Counted from the first letter of the stretch, positions 15,530 to 25,517 are shown. The stretch: 64,000 nt of DNA from an uncultured Acidobacteriaceae bacterium (GCA_937879855.1 CALFMO010000050.1:128517-192516), one strand, 5' to 3'. Numbers and translations: made by a program. Notes: a model not told the origin generated them from the letters alone.

Positions 15530-16279
15530 ATGAGCGAATGGGAGAAATTTCTCAAAGACGTCGAGAAGGCCACGGAAGGAATCGACGAGCCATTCTTTCG
15601 AGGCCATCCGGATTCGAGTTGGACCCTCGTGCCCTCCCTCGGTCGCTACCGCTTCCACAAATGGTTTGAGAACAATCTTTACTATGACTTCTTAACCTAC
15701 GGTGCGTCTTGGCTTCCTCACAGCATCGACTCGTGGGATACGCTGTTTATCATGAGGCACCATGGACTGCCAACTAGGCTGATCGACTGGACGCAGTCAT
15801 TCTCAACAGCTCTCTATTTCGCGACCCGAGACTGTTCGAGCGACGCCGCGCTTTGGATACTTGACGCCTATGCCCTAAACAAGAGCACACTCGACGACGA
15901 TTCAATTTTGCATCCTCAATCCGATCACGAGTATTACGACTATTTCATCGGCGAGCCTCGGAAGAAATTTCCAGCGAGGGCGCTGGCGATCCTTCCGAGC
16001 AAGGCCACGGACCGAGTCCTTGCCCAGCGGGGCGTTTTCACTATTCACAAGCACCGAGAGGAAGACCTGTACACCGTCTGTAAGAGCGCCCTCAAAAAGC
16101 TTGTTCTGCCCTCCGTCGCCGTCCAAGACGCGCGCAATTTCCTCAAGCTCGCAGGAACCAATGAGTTCACTCTTTTTCCCGGCCTCGACGGCCTTGCACG
16201 GTGGCTCCGCCTAGAGCACGAAGTAGACTTTGCCAAGAGACGAAAACCGCGCAAGGGGAAAAAATCTCGTAAGACTTGA
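15530..16279 (+). CDS. FRG domain protein
   Basis: 249 residues. The FRG signature is seen at F23-R24-G25-H and again as RHHGLPTRLIDWT-x5-TALYFA (about residues 76-98). The C-terminus is very basic (KRRKPRKGKKSRKT). FRG domains are of unknown biochemistry but occur repeatedly in defence islands and next to toxin genes. It starts 52 bases after the PIN gene on the same strand with GGGGGAGA upstream, so it probably shares the transcript. Confidence 0.82.
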   Translation: MSEWEKFLKDVEKATEGIDEPFFRGHPDSSWTLVPSLGRYRFHKWFENNLYYDFLTYGASWLPHSIDSWDTLFIMRHHGLPTRLIDWTQSFSTALYFATRDCSSDAALWILDAYALNKSTLDDDSILHPQSDHEYYDYFIGEPRKKFPARALAILPSKATDRVLAQRGVFTIHKHREEDLYTVCKSALKKLVLPSVAVQDARNFLKLAGTNEFTLFPGLDGLARWLRLEHEVDFAKRRKPRKGKKSRKT

Positions 16280-16423
16280 GGAAAAATCGCAGTCCGACTA
16301 ACGGTGCTCGCTAGGGCTAGATATGTCCCAGCGTCCGTCCCAAGACTTTGCGCTCGCTTCACCCGCGTGATATTCTCTAAGCGTCACATAGACAATCGAT
16401 TAAGACAGGAGTGCACCAGGCAA

Positions 16424-16690
16424 GTGTTAGCCAGAGAGCACAAGAAATCCGTGATTGACCAGTACGGGACGCATCCCAGCGATACCGGCAGCCCTGAGGT
16501 CCAGATCGCGTTGCTGAGCGAACGCATTGGGCAGTTGACGGAACACTTCAAGACGCACCAGAAAGACCACGGCTCGCGCCGCGGCCTTCTCATGCTGGTC
16601 AGCAAGCGGCGTAGCTTGCTCGACTACCTTAAGAAATACGATACCGAGCGCTACAAAACCGTCATCACCAAACTCGGCATCCGCAAGTAA
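16424..16690 (+). CDS. rpsO: 30S ribosomal protein S15
   Basis: 88 residues, the standard length. Highly conserved blocks are present: GTHPSDTGSPEVQIALLSERI, LTEHFKTHQKDHGSRRGLLMLVSKRRSLLDYLK and YKTVITKLGIRK. It binds the central domain of 16S rRNA early in 30S assembly. The start is GTG at 16424 (LAREHKKSVI follows); an in-frame extension upstream is not part of S15. It is followed by pnp, the classical rpsO-pnp order. Confidence 0.95.
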   Translation: MLAREHKKSVIDQYGTHPSDTGSPEVQIALLSERIGQLTEHFKTHQKDHGSRRGLLMLVSKRRSLLDYLKKYDTERYKTVITKLGIRK

Positions 16691-16709
16691 TTGCTTGGCC
16701 CGGGGTGGA

Positions 16710-16761
16710 TCAAAATCCCCACCCTCTTTCGCAAAGAACGCGAAAGAAGGATGGGGCACCC
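16710..16761 (-). repeat. GGGTGCCCC palindrome in the rpsO-pnp spacer
   Basis: On the minus strand: GGGTGCCCCATCCT, stem CTTTCGC, loop GTTCTTT, GCGAAAG, then AGGGTGGGGATTTTGA. The ends and loop match 44133-44185 and 46321-46368, but the inner stem differs and is still self-complementary. In the rpsO-pnp transcript it would form a long hairpin, possibly a processing or termination site. Confidence 0.82.
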
Positions 16762-16952
16762 ACTAGTGAGATCGCGCCTCCGGGCTATTTCTGGAAATCC
16801 GTCTCTGGAGAGACGGTCCAGCATCGAGGAAATCTCCACACGTGCGTTTTTCAAGCGCTGATCCCTCGCCTTATCCGGCACCGCACTTGTGCCCCGGCTG
16901 TCCTGCGTTTCGGCGGGAGCCCGGCTGCCTGTCTCATCTCAAAGGAATGAAT

Positions 16953-19388
16953 ATGAAACCAGAAGCAACTAGCGTTACAGTCAATCTCGCCGGCGGTAAA
17001 CAAATCTCATTTGAAACTGGAAAGCTTGCGAAGCAGGCGCACGGCGCGGCCGTCGTCCGGCTCGGCGAAAACGTCGTGCTCGCCACCGCCGTCGCCAATC
17101 CCGAACCACGCGAGGGCATCGATTTCTTTCCCCTCACCGTCGATTACCGCGAGTACACCTACGCCGGCGGACGTTTCCCCGGCGGCTTCATCAAGCGCGA
17201 AGGCCGCATGAGCGAGCGCGAAGTGCTCACCAGCCGCCAGATCGACCGGCCCGTCCGGCCCATGTTTGCCGAGGGATTCAAGTGCGAGACCCAGGTCATC
17301 GCGTTCGTTCTTTCCGCCGACACCGATAACGATCCCGACGTGCTCGGCATCAACGGAGCGTCTTGCGCGCTCACGCTTTCCGACATTCCATTTCTCGGTC
17401 CCATCGGCGCGGTGCGCGTCGGGCTGGTGAACGGCCAGTTCGTGGTGAATCCCACCTACGACGAGATGCGCGAGAGCCTGGTCAACATCATGGTCGTCGG
17501 AACCGCGGACGGCATTGTGATGATCGAGTCGGGCGCCAAGGAAGTGAAAGAAGATACCGTGCTCGACGCCATCGAGTTCGGCCACACGGAGATCAAGAAG
17601 ATTTGCAAGGCGATTAACGAATTGCGCGATAAGGCCGGCAAGCCGAAGCGGAAGGTCGAGCCTCCGCAATTTGACGACGCGTATTACAACGACCTGCGGG
17701 GACGCATTGGCACCGAGTTGGCCGACGCGCTCGACACCAAGAAGCATCCCAAGGCAGAGAGCTACACGCTGGTCAAGGACATCAAGAAGAAATTGGCCGC
17801 CGCGCTACCAGAAGATGATGAAGAGGCCAAGAAGAAACTCGACCATTACTACGAGGCTCTGCGCGAACGCATCTTCCGCGAGCAGGTGATCAACGAGAAG
17901 CGCCGTCCCGATGCCCGCGCCTTTGACGAAGTCCGCGAAATCTGGATCGAAGCCGGCGTGCTGCCCAGAACCCACGGCAGCGCCATCTTTACCCGCGGTG
18001 AAACCCAGGCACTAGTCACAACGACGCTGGGTACCAGCGACGACATGCAACGCCTGGAAGGCTTCGAAGGCGAAGCCAAAAAACGCTTCATGCTTCACTA
18101 TAACTTCCCACCGTTTTCCGTTGGGGAAGTTGCATTTCTGCGTGGAGCTGGACGGCGAGAAATCGGGCATGGAGCGTTGGCGGAGCGGGCGGTTTCGGCG
18201 GTGCTGCCGACAGAAGAGAAGTGGCCTTACGCGATGCGCGTGGTTTCCGACATTCTGGAATCGAATGGATCGTCGTCGATGGCGACGGTTTGCGGGGCGT
18301 CGATTGCCCTGATGGATGCAGGTGTTCCGTTGAAGGCTCCGGTTGCCGGAGTTGCGATGGGGCTGGTGAAGGAGGGCGAGCAGTACGCGATCCTCACCGA
18401 CATCGCGGGCGCGGAAGATCATTACGGCGATATGGACTTCAAGGTTGCGGGCACACGAGACGGGATCACTGCGCTGCAGATGGACATTAAAGTCGCGGGG
18501 ATCACGTCGCAGATCATGCGTGAGGCGCTGGCGCAGGCGCAGCGCGGACGGCTGCACATCCTGGACAAGATGGAAGAAGTGATCACCAGCGGCCGCGAAA
18601 AGATTTCCGATTACGCGCCGCGGTTCTACACCGTGCAGATTCCGGTCGACAAGATTCGCGACCTGATTGGGCCGGGCGGCAAGATGATTCGCAGCATTGT
18701 GGAGCAGACCGGGGTGAAGATCGACGTGGAAGACTCAGGCCTGGTGAAAGTGGCGTCGAGCGATCAGCAGTCCGCGGCGAAGGCGCTGCAGATTATCGGC
18801 GACATCACGGCGACGGCTGAGGTAGGGAAGACTTATCTCGGCAAAGTGACGAGGCTGGCGGACTTTGGCGCGTTTGTCGAAATTCTGCCGGGGACCGATG
18901 GGCTGCTGCACATCAGCGAAGTGGCGGAGCATCGCATTGCCGATGTTCGCGACGAACTGAAGGAAGGCGACCAGGTACTGGTGAAAGTGCTCGCGGTGGA
19001 AGGCAACCGCATCCGGCTTTCGCGCAAGGCGATTCTGAAGGAGCAGCGCGCGAAAATGGGCGGCGGGGAAGCTCCTCCGCTTCCGGCTGGCGGCATGGCT
19101 CCGGCTGCCGAGGGCGAGCCGGCGTTGACCGGGTCGCTGGTGATCGAGGGCGGCGGAGATTTTCCTGATGAGCCCGATTCCGAGCCGAACTTCAATCGGG
19201 ACGGGCCTCCGCACGTTGGTGCTGGCGCGGGTGATCGTCCGCGGGGCGGAGATCGCGGCGGCGACCGTGGTGGACGCGGCGGGCGTCCCGGGGGCGGTGG
19301 TCGTGGACGTGGACGCGGCGGACGTCCCGGTGGGGGTGGAGGGGGCGGTCGTCACGGCGGTCACGGTGGTGGCGGCGGGCGGCATTAA
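16953..19388 (+). CDS. pnp: Polynucleotide phosphorylase
   Basis: 811 residues. It is a phosphorolytic 3'-5' exoribonuclease in mRNA decay. Order: first RNase PH domain (from about 15), helical linker, second RNase PH domain with LHYNFPPFSVGE and RREIGHGALAERA, KH domain with IGPGGKMIRSIVEQTG, and S1 domain with GKVTRLADFGAFVE. The tail of about 90 residues is unusual: acidic/proline-rich, then a run of RGG and GGRGG repeats ending in GGGGGRH. The ATG at 16953 has AAAGGA at proper spacing. Codon third positions shift from mostly C to mostly G near 18115. Confidence 0.96.
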   Translation: MKPEATSVTVNLAGGKQISFETGKLAKQAHGAAVVRLGENVVLATAVANPEPREGIDFFPLTVDYREYTYAGGRFPGGFIKREGRMSEREVLTSRQIDRPVRPMFAEGFKCETQVIAFVLSADTDNDPDVLGINGASCALTLSDIPFLGPIGAVRVGLVNGQFVVNPTYDEMRESLVNIMVVGTADGIVMIESGAKEVKEDTVLDAIEFGHTEIKKICKAINELRDKAGKPKRKVEPPQFDDAYYNDLRGRIGTELADALDTKKHPKAESYTLVKDIKKKLAAALPEDDEEAKKKLDHYYEALRERIFREQVINEKRRPDARAFDEVREIWIEAGVLPRTHGSAIFTRGETQALVTTTLGTSDDMQRLEGFEGEAKKRFMLHYNFPPFSVGEVAFLRGAGRREIGHGALAERAVSAVLPTEEKWPYAMRVVSDILESNGSSSMATVCGASIALMDAGVPLKAPVAGVAMGLVKEGEQYAILTDIAGAEDHYGDMDFKVAGTRDGITALQMDIKVAGITSQIMREALAQAQRGRLHILDKMEEVITSGREKISDYAPRFYTVQIPVDKIRDLIGPGGKMIRSIVEQTGVKIDVEDSGLVKVASSDQQSAAKALQIIGDITATAEVGKTYLGKVTRLADFGAFVEILPGTDGLLHISEVAEHRIADVRDELKEGDQVLVKVLAVEGNRIRLSRKAILKEQRAKMGGGEAPPLPAGGMAPAAEGEPALTGSLVIEGGGDFPDEPDSEPNFNRDGPPHVGAGAGDRPRGGDRGGDRGGRGGRPGGGGRGRGRGGRPGGGGGGGRHGGHGGGGGRH

Positions 19389-19430
19389 TCCTGTCCACGG
19401 ATCTTCACGGATTCCACGGATTAAGAATTG

Positions 19431-19457
19431 GTAGCCCCGGACGCTTTCGTTCGGGGC
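19431..19457 (+). repeat. GTAG-footed palindrome
   Basis: GTAGCCCCGGACG-CTTT-CGTTCGGGGC, a stem with one mismatch. Directly after it lies the related 19473-19499 unit in opposite orientation, so the two form an inverted pair downstream of pnp. Confidence 0.6.
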
Positions 19458-19472
19458 GCTCGCTTGGCTCGA

Positions 19473-19499
19473 GGGGCGGACGAATGCGTCCGCCCCTAC
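19473..19499 (-). repeat. GTAG-footed REP palindrome, GGACGCATTCGTCC type
   Basis: Minus strand: GTAGGGGCGGACGCATTCGT followed by CCGCCCC, a 10-bp stem with a short loop. Confidence 0.7.
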
Positions 19500-19767
19500 G
19501 TGTTTTTGCTTGGAATAGTTTTCGTTTTTAAGGGCAAGAAATGCTCGCAAGCCGCTCGATCAGTGGGGCGGCGCGGTGATTGCCTTCCTACAGCATCCCA
19601 TGTATTCGCCGAGAAAACTTGCCTGACTTGCGCGGTCGGCGGTCCTCATAGGAAGAGCTAAAGCGTGCAAATGCAATGCGAGCGCAAATCGCGACCGATA
19701 ATGTGCAATTTGTCGGCAAAGGACTTGCTGGAGACTTCGGGAGAGCCGTCTGGCTCCTGGAGGATTT

Positions 19768-20292
19768 GTGAAAAATCGGATTTTGTCTCTCACTTCTATC
19801 GCCACCCTCGCCGTTGTCTTCGGCATGATCTCCTGGGGCAGCGCGTTCGCTCAAAACGCTCCGTCTGCACCGGACCAAACACCGTCGCAGGCTCAGCCCG
19901 CGGCCCCGTCGACGCCTGACACTCCGCCGTCGCAACAGACGCCGCAGACGCAGCCTACACCGACGCCGGATAATCCGCCTGCTACGCAGCAGACGCCAAC
20001 GTCTCAGGAGCCTGCCCAGACGCCTTCGCAGGCCCCCGATCAGGCGCAGCCGCAACCGCCGAGCTCGAATAACGGCATGCCGGCCGCGGGGACGTCAGCT
20101 ACTGGAACCGCCGCTGACTCGCAGAGTTTCTCTGGAACGGTCGTGAAGTCGGGCGACAAGTACATGCTGAAAGATGACTCCGGCAAGACGTATGACATCG
20201 ACCATCAGTCTGACGTTGCCAAGTTCGAAGGCAAGCGCGTGCGAGTGAAGGGCGTGCTTGATGCGAGCGGAACGAAGATCCTGGTGAAGTAA
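19768..20292 (+). CDS. Secreted Pro/Gln-rich protein with DUF5818-like C-terminus
   Basis: 174 residues, GTG start with TGGAGGA upstream. A signal peptide (about 1-29, ending SAFAQ) is followed by a low-complexity segment of Pro, Gln and Thr (about 30-105; repeats of PSQ/TPQ). A small beta-rich domain closes the protein: SFSGTVVKSGDKYMLKDDSG and then a FEGKRVRVKGVLD strand, an OB-like pattern seen in DUF5818 proteins. The low-complexity part looks like a wall-spanning or flexible spacer. Function unknown. Confidence 0.75.
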   Translation: MKNRILSLTSIATLAVVFGMISWGSAFAQNAPSAPDQTPSQAQPAAPSTPDTPPSQQTPQTQPTPTPDNPPATQQTPTSQEPAQTPSQAPDQAQPQPPSSNNGMPAAGTSATGTAADSQSFSGTVVKSGDKYMLKDDSGKTYDIDHQSDVAKFEGKRVRVKGVLDASGTKILVK

Positions 20293-20325
20293 GCGCCGAC
20301 GCAACTGGAATTCCCGATTTAATGC

Positions 20326-20373
20326 ACCGAGGACATGGGGCTAATCGGCCCCATGATCCTCGGTAATTTTTTT
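20326..20373 (+). terminator. Rho-independent terminator
   Basis: ACCGAGGACATGGGGC pairs with GCCCCATG and TCCTCGGT (one bulged A), loop TAATCG, followed by AATTTTTTT. It lies 34 bases past the stop at 20292, between convergent genes. Confidence 0.85.
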
Positions 20374-20380
20374 GCGTTTG

Positions 20381-20773
20381 CTACTTTACTCTTTCCGCGA
20401 TCGTGATCTCCCAGCCTTCGGGGTCTTCGAAGGCAAATTCTCGCATTCCGTAGAATTGTTTTTTCAGCGGCATGGTAATCCGGGCGCGGCTTTTCTGGAC
20501 CGCGGCGAGGATCTCTTCAATTCCTTCCACTTCAATGAACAGCGTGAGGCAGCCGCCGATGGCCTTGGCCCCAAGCGCGGGGTAATCTTCGGCGACGGCT
20601 TTCTGGTCGTTGAAGAAAATCTCGACCGCTCCGTTCGTGACGGAGCCGAAGACGTAAGGAGCCTGATCGGGAACGGTGATGGCGGGTTGAAAACCGAGGA
20701 CGGAGCGATAGAACTCCATGCTGGCGGCGACATCGCGGACCACAAGATTGGGCGTAAGTTTCTGGAATTTCAT
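20381..20773 (-). CDS. VOC family (glyoxalase-fold) protein
   Basis: 130 residues. The beta-alpha-beta-beta-beta pattern of vicinal oxygen chelate proteins is clear: LTPNLVVRDVAASMEFYRSVLGF and then a late EFAFEDPEGWEITIAE with the second metal-ligand glutamates. The start at 20773 (MKFQKLTPN) follows AAGGAGACACC; longer in-frame extensions are untranslated spacer. It may be a lyase, dioxygenase or resistance-type binding protein; the substrate is unknown. Confidence 0.85.
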   Translation of the reverse strand: MKFQKLTPNLVVRDVAASMEFYRSVLGFQPAITVPDQAPYVFGSVTNGAVEIFFNDQKAVAEDYPALGAKAIGGCLTLFIEVEGIEEILAAVQKSRARITMPLKKQFYGMREFAFEDPEGWEITIAERVK

Positions 20774-21012
20774 GGTGTCTCCTTTTTTGTTTTTGGGTGG
20801 GCGCGGCCGATTGTATCGGGAGGCGCGACACACACCAGGGTTGTGTGCTCGCAACGCCTCCATCCGCGCTCCTTGCGAGGGGAACGCAGGTAGGGCCGCC
20901 TCATTTTCTGTGGCGCCGCCGTCAGGGAAGGAGCGGCGCGCGGGGCCCGCGAGGTACGAGGAAGAGAATAACATGGGAGTCAAGTTTGGATTGAATGCGC
21001 GGGGAGTGGCCA

Positions 21013-21525
21013 ATGGCGAGCAAGGATGCCAAGTACTGGATCGAGATGCTGCGACTGGACCCGCATCCAGAGGGCGGATATTTTCGGCAGACTTACAAGT
21101 CCGAAATGTTGATTGCGCGGGATGCGCTGCCGCCTGGGTTTTCCGGGGCGCGGGCAGCTTCGACCGCGATTTACTTTTTGTTGGACGGGAAAAACTTTTC
21201 TGCGTTTCATCGGTTGCGATCGGATGAGATTTGGCACTTCTACGCTGGCGAAGCAGTGGTCGTACACGCGATTCATCCGGACGGAAAATATTCTCAAATT
21301 CTGCTGGGCTGCGATCCCGGGGCCGGGCAGGTATTTCAAGCCGTCGTGGCGGCGGGGTGCTGGTTTGCGTCGCATGTGGAAGACTGGAAAGGCTGGGCGC
21401 TGGTCGGGTGTACGGTGGCGCCGGGATTTGAGTTTGAGGATTTCGAGATGGGGAAGCGGGAGGAGTTAACTTCGCTTTATCCGCAGCATCGGGAGATCAT
21501 TCAGCGGTTGACTCGAGTCGACTAG
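21013..21525 (+). CDS. Cupin (DUF985-type) protein
   Basis: 170 residues. WIEMLRLDPHPEGGYFRQTY, IYFLLDGKNFSAFHRLRSDEIWHFYAGE and the late GCTVAPGFEFEDFEMG are the hallmark blocks of the Cupin_5/DUF985 family, with histidines that could bind a metal. The function of the family is not settled (possible sugar epimerase or isomerase fold). The ATG at 21013 is chosen because GGGGAG precedes it. Confidence 0.85.
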   Translation: MASKDAKYWIEMLRLDPHPEGGYFRQTYKSEMLIARDALPPGFSGARAASTAIYFLLDGKNFSAFHRLRSDEIWHFYAGEAVVVHAIHPDGKYSQILLGCDPGAGQVFQAVVAAGCWFASHVEDWKGWALVGCTVAPGFEFEDFEMGKREELTSLYPQHREIIQRLTRVD

Positions 21526-21575
21526 CTTTCACTTGCCGCATTTCGCCGGCGGGAGCGCCCGCGCCAACACACACT

Positions 21576-21597
21576 CCCCGGACGAATGCGTCCGGGG
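21576..21597 (-). repeat. Palindrome of the GGACGCATTCGTCC type
   Basis: CCCCGGACGAATGCGTCCGG followed by GG between the convergent cupin and murA genes; the minus strand reads GTGGCCCCGGACGC, a slightly diverged GTAG foot. Confidence 0.6.
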
Positions 21598-21604
21598 CCA
21601 CGCC

Positions 21605-22900
<1,296 letters not shown>

Positions 22901-22982
22901 GGGTCAGGAGTCCTGAATAAAAATACATTCTAATGGGGAATTGTGGGCCCAGTCGTTACTCGGAAGAGCACTCACCAATGGG

Positions 22983-23936
22983 CTATGTTGGGCTGGTGGC
23001 ACGGTGAAGCAAGTGGAAATAACGGCGGGCTTTCTTCACATCGCGGGCAATCTGCTCGCGGAGAGCGTCGACGGAAGGGAATTTGATTTCATCGCGCAGG
23101 CGCTGCAGGAAGCAGATTTCAACCTCGGTTTCCGGGGCCAGTTCGATGGGATGAAAGTTGAGCAAATGCGTTTCAATGGCAAATAATTCCGCGCCGAACG
23201 TAGGACGGTTGCCGACATTCGTGACGGAATCGAACTGCTCTTTCCCGACGCGTGTGCAGGTGATATAGACGCCGTCCTGCGGCACGAGTTCTTCGTAGCG
23301 CGCCAGGTTGATGGTGGGCACGGTGTACTTCGATCCATAACCGCGGCCGCGGCCGGGAGTGCCGAGAATGCAGAAGGGGCGCGCCAGCAGATGACGCGAG
23401 CGGCTGACGCGGCCGGCAGCGATCTGTTTGCGGATCTGGCTGCTGGAGACAGTTTCGCCACGCAGGGTCATCTCGGGATAAACCTTCACTTCGAAACCCA
23501 TTTCGCGGCCGAGTTCGGCAAGCAGGTTCATGTCGCCAGAGGCTTTGTGCCCGAAGCGGAAGTTGAAGCCTTCGTGCACTTCGCGGGCGTGGAGCTTTTT
23601 CTTGAGGATGCGGTCTGCGAATTGGCGCGGAGTCATCAACGAAAGATCGCGGCCAAAGGGGAGCAGAAGGACAGCGTCGATGCCGGTCGCTTTGAGCAGG
23701 CGGAGTTTTTCGGGTGTGGGAGTGAGCAGTTTTAATCCGGCCTCGGGCCGGAGAATCCGCGTGGGGTGCGGCTCAAAGGTCACGGCAACGGATTTGGTGC
23801 CGCTGGTTGGCGCTCGGGAGACGATCTCGCGCAGGACATGGGCGTGAGCGCGATGGACTCCGTCGAAGTTGCCCACGCTGACCAGCGTTGGGCCGAAGCT
23901 GGTGGGGACGTCTTCGAGTTTGTGGAAGACCTGCAT
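22983..23936 (-). CDS. ribF: Bifunctional riboflavin kinase / FAD synthetase
   Basis: 317 residues. It makes FMN and then FAD. The N-terminal nucleotidyltransferase domain has VSVGNFDGVHRAH, FEPHPTRIL and VHEGFNFRFGHKASGD. The C-terminal riboflavin kinase domain has GRGRGYGSKYTVPTINL (usual core G-x-G-x4-PTAN), then GVYITCTRVGKEQFDSVTNVG with GNRPTF. The start at 23936 (MQVFHKLEDV) is chosen over a farther one that falls in the upstream inverted repeat. Confidence 0.94.
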   Translation of the reverse strand: MQVFHKLEDVPTSFGPTLVSVGNFDGVHRAHAHVLREIVSRAPTSGTKSVAVTFEPHPTRILRPEAGLKLLTPTPEKLRLLKATGIDAVLLLPFGRDLSLMTPRQFADRILKKKLHAREVHEGFNFRFGHKASGDMNLLAELGREMGFEVKVYPEMTLRGETVSSSQIRKQIAAGRVSRSRHLLARPFCILGTPGRGRGYGSKYTVPTINLARYEELVPQDGVYITCTRVGKEQFDSVTNVGNRPTFGAELFAIETHLLNFHPIELAPETEVEICFLQRLRDEIKFPSVDALREQIARDVKKARRYFHLLHRATSPT

Positions 23937-23954
23937 GGAGCGGGTGCGCAAAGA

Positions 23955-24054
23955 TTCAATTGTTGATTGTTGATTGATGATTGAAAACCAATTCAATTGG
24001 CACGTTCAAACTAGGGTGCTTTTCAATCAGCAATCAACAATCATCAATCAAAAT
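23955..24054. repeat. Inverted repeat of TTGATTGTTGATT-type sequence
   Basis: TGTTGATTGTTGATTGATGA in the left arm and CAATCAACAATCATCAATCA in the right arm are inverted and separated by about 32 bases. The element lies just upstream of ribF and downstream of the MBL gene; it may form a hairpin in the spacer RNA. Confidence 0.65.
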
Positions 24055-24068
24055 TTCCCCAATCAGTG

Positions 24069-24842
24069 TTAGATCTCGAACTCCAACTTCATCCCATCGT
24101 GCGACAAGCGCACGTGACGCGGCAACGTGGCGTTTGTGGCTTCGTGTCCCAGGTCGTGACAAATGTGGGTGAAGAAGGCTCGCTTCGGCTTGAGGCGATC
24201 GACGATGGCCAGCGAATTCTTTACCGTGGAGTGCGTGGGATGAGGTTTGTGCCGCAACGCATCCAGAAACAGAATGTCGAGATCTTCCAATTGATGCAGC
24301 GACGATTCCGGAATCTCGCTGTGGTCGGTGAGATAGGCGGCTGAACCGAAGCGGTATCCGTAAATCTGAGTCTCGCCGTGGATCAGGATGATCGGTTCGA
24401 AGCGCACTCCCAGCACGTCAACGGGGCCGTCAATCGGGCGCAGTTCAAGCAGAGGGAGGCCGCCGAATTTATAGTCGGCGTCAAAAATGTAGCTGAACAT
24501 TCTGCGCAAAAATGCAGCTGCGTCTGGGCGGGCATAGAGCGGCAACTTCTCCGGCTTGTGCCGGTAGCTGAGAGGACGGAGGTCGTCGATGCCCAGAATA
24601 TGGTCGGCGTGAGTGTGGGTGTAGAGGACGGCATCGACGCGGGTAATGTTTTCGCGCACGGCCTGCGCATAGAAGTCGGGGGTGGTGTCAATGAGCACGA
24701 CTTTGCCGTCGTACTCGATCATGATGGAGGGGCGCGTGCGGCGGTCGCGCGGATCGGTGGAGCGGCAGACGGCGCAGTCGCATCCCAGCGTGGGCACGCC
24801 CATGGACGTGCCGCTGCCCAGCACGGTCAAAGTCGCTTTCAT
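24069..24842 (-). CDS. MBL-fold metallohydrolase (PhnP-like)
   Basis: 257 residues. A metallo-beta-lactamase fold with H76-x-H78-x-D80-H81 (THTHADH) and a late H in FTHICHDLGH. The start TVLGSGTSMGVPTLGCDCAVC with three cysteines matches PhnP-type cyclic phosphodiesterases, which bind an extra zinc. A phosphodiesterase activity is likely; the physiological substrate is not known here since no phn genes are adjacent. The start at 24842 follows the DUF1844 gene by 22 bases, so the two probably form an operon. Confidence 0.86.
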   Translation of the reverse strand: MKATLTVLGSGTSMGVPTLGCDCAVCRSTDPRDRRTRPSIMIEYDGKVVLIDTTPDFYAQAVRENITRVDAVLYTHTHADHILGIDDLRPLSYRHKPEKLPLYARPDAAAFLRRMFSYIFDADYKFGGLPLLELRPIDGPVDVLGVRFEPIILIHGETQIYGYRFGSAAYLTDHSEIPESSLHQLEDLDILFLDALRHKPHPTHSTVKNSLAIVDRLKPKRAFFTHICHDLGHEATNATLPRHVRLSHDGMKLEFEI

Positions 24843-24864
24843 GTTCTTGCTGTCATCTTCTGTG

Positions 24865-25458
24865 TCATCGGCCGCTGGTACCGGTGGCGGGGCCTGGCTG
24901 CGGAGGCCGCGCGAGCGCATTGGTCACCTCGACGTAGGCCATGCGCAGTTCGTAAAGACTATTCTGCAGGAAGTTCTCTTCTGCATTTGTGAGATTGCCC
25001 TTGGTTTTTTCGGCGATGAGGCTGAGCGTGTCGATGGTCTGGCGCGCGCCGATGATGTCGACTTGCGGCTGCGCGCCTTGTTGGCGCATCAGGCCGAGTT
25101 GCATCATGGCGGTCATGTAGAGCGAGGCGAGGAAACGTTCGAAGGTGATCTCGAAATCTTTGGCCGAGTGCCCGCTCTTTTCGACCTCCGCGTCCAGATC
25201 TTTAGAAGACTGGCGATAGGCCGCGGCCTGCGCGTCTTGCTCTGCGCTGGTGGGGGGCGCGGGCATTTCACGATCTGCAGCGGCGTCGGCTGGCACGGGC
25301 GCCGGGGTTTTTTCCGCGGACGGCGCTTTTGTCGCAGTAGGCGCGGCCGCTTTCGGCGACTCAACTTCTTCCGCCACGTCGGAACGCAACTCGCCGTCTG
25401 CGGTGAACAGGCGGCGGTCCGTTACTTTGAAGCTGGATTCTTGTTTCTTCTCAGCCAT
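24865..25458 (-). CDS. DUF1844 domain protein
   Basis: 197 residues. The N-terminal half is an Ala/Pro/Glu-rich disordered region starting with FKVTDRRLFTADGELR. The C-terminal half (about 100-185) has the DUF1844 pattern: FERFLASLYMTAMMQLGL, then IDTLSLIAEKTKGNLTNAEE and LYELRMAYVEV. The function is unknown; the family is common in Acidobacteriota and related phyla. It precedes the PhnP-like gene in the same direction. Confidence 0.83.
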   Translation of the reverse strand: MAEKKQESSFKVTDRRLFTADGELRSDVAEEVESPKAAAPTATKAPSAEKTPAPVPADAAADREMPAPPTSAEQDAQAAAYRQSSKDLDAEVEKSGHSAKDFEITFERFLASLYMTAMMQLGLMRQQGAQPQVDIIGARQTIDTLSLIAEKTKGNLTNAEENFLQNSLYELRMAYVEVTNALARPPQPGPATGTSGR

Positions 25459-25517
25459 AAAACTTTCTCCTCAAAAAGAGAACTGACGTCAGCGATCCTT
25501 ACGAAAGCTAATTTCCC

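Larger units (their letters stand above)
19389..19767. other. Intergenic region after pnp
   Basis: About 380 bases with no gene I can support. It holds two palindromes (19431-19457 and 19473-19499) and, at its end, the leader and Shine-Dalgarno TGGAGGA of the next gene. Confidence 0.6.
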
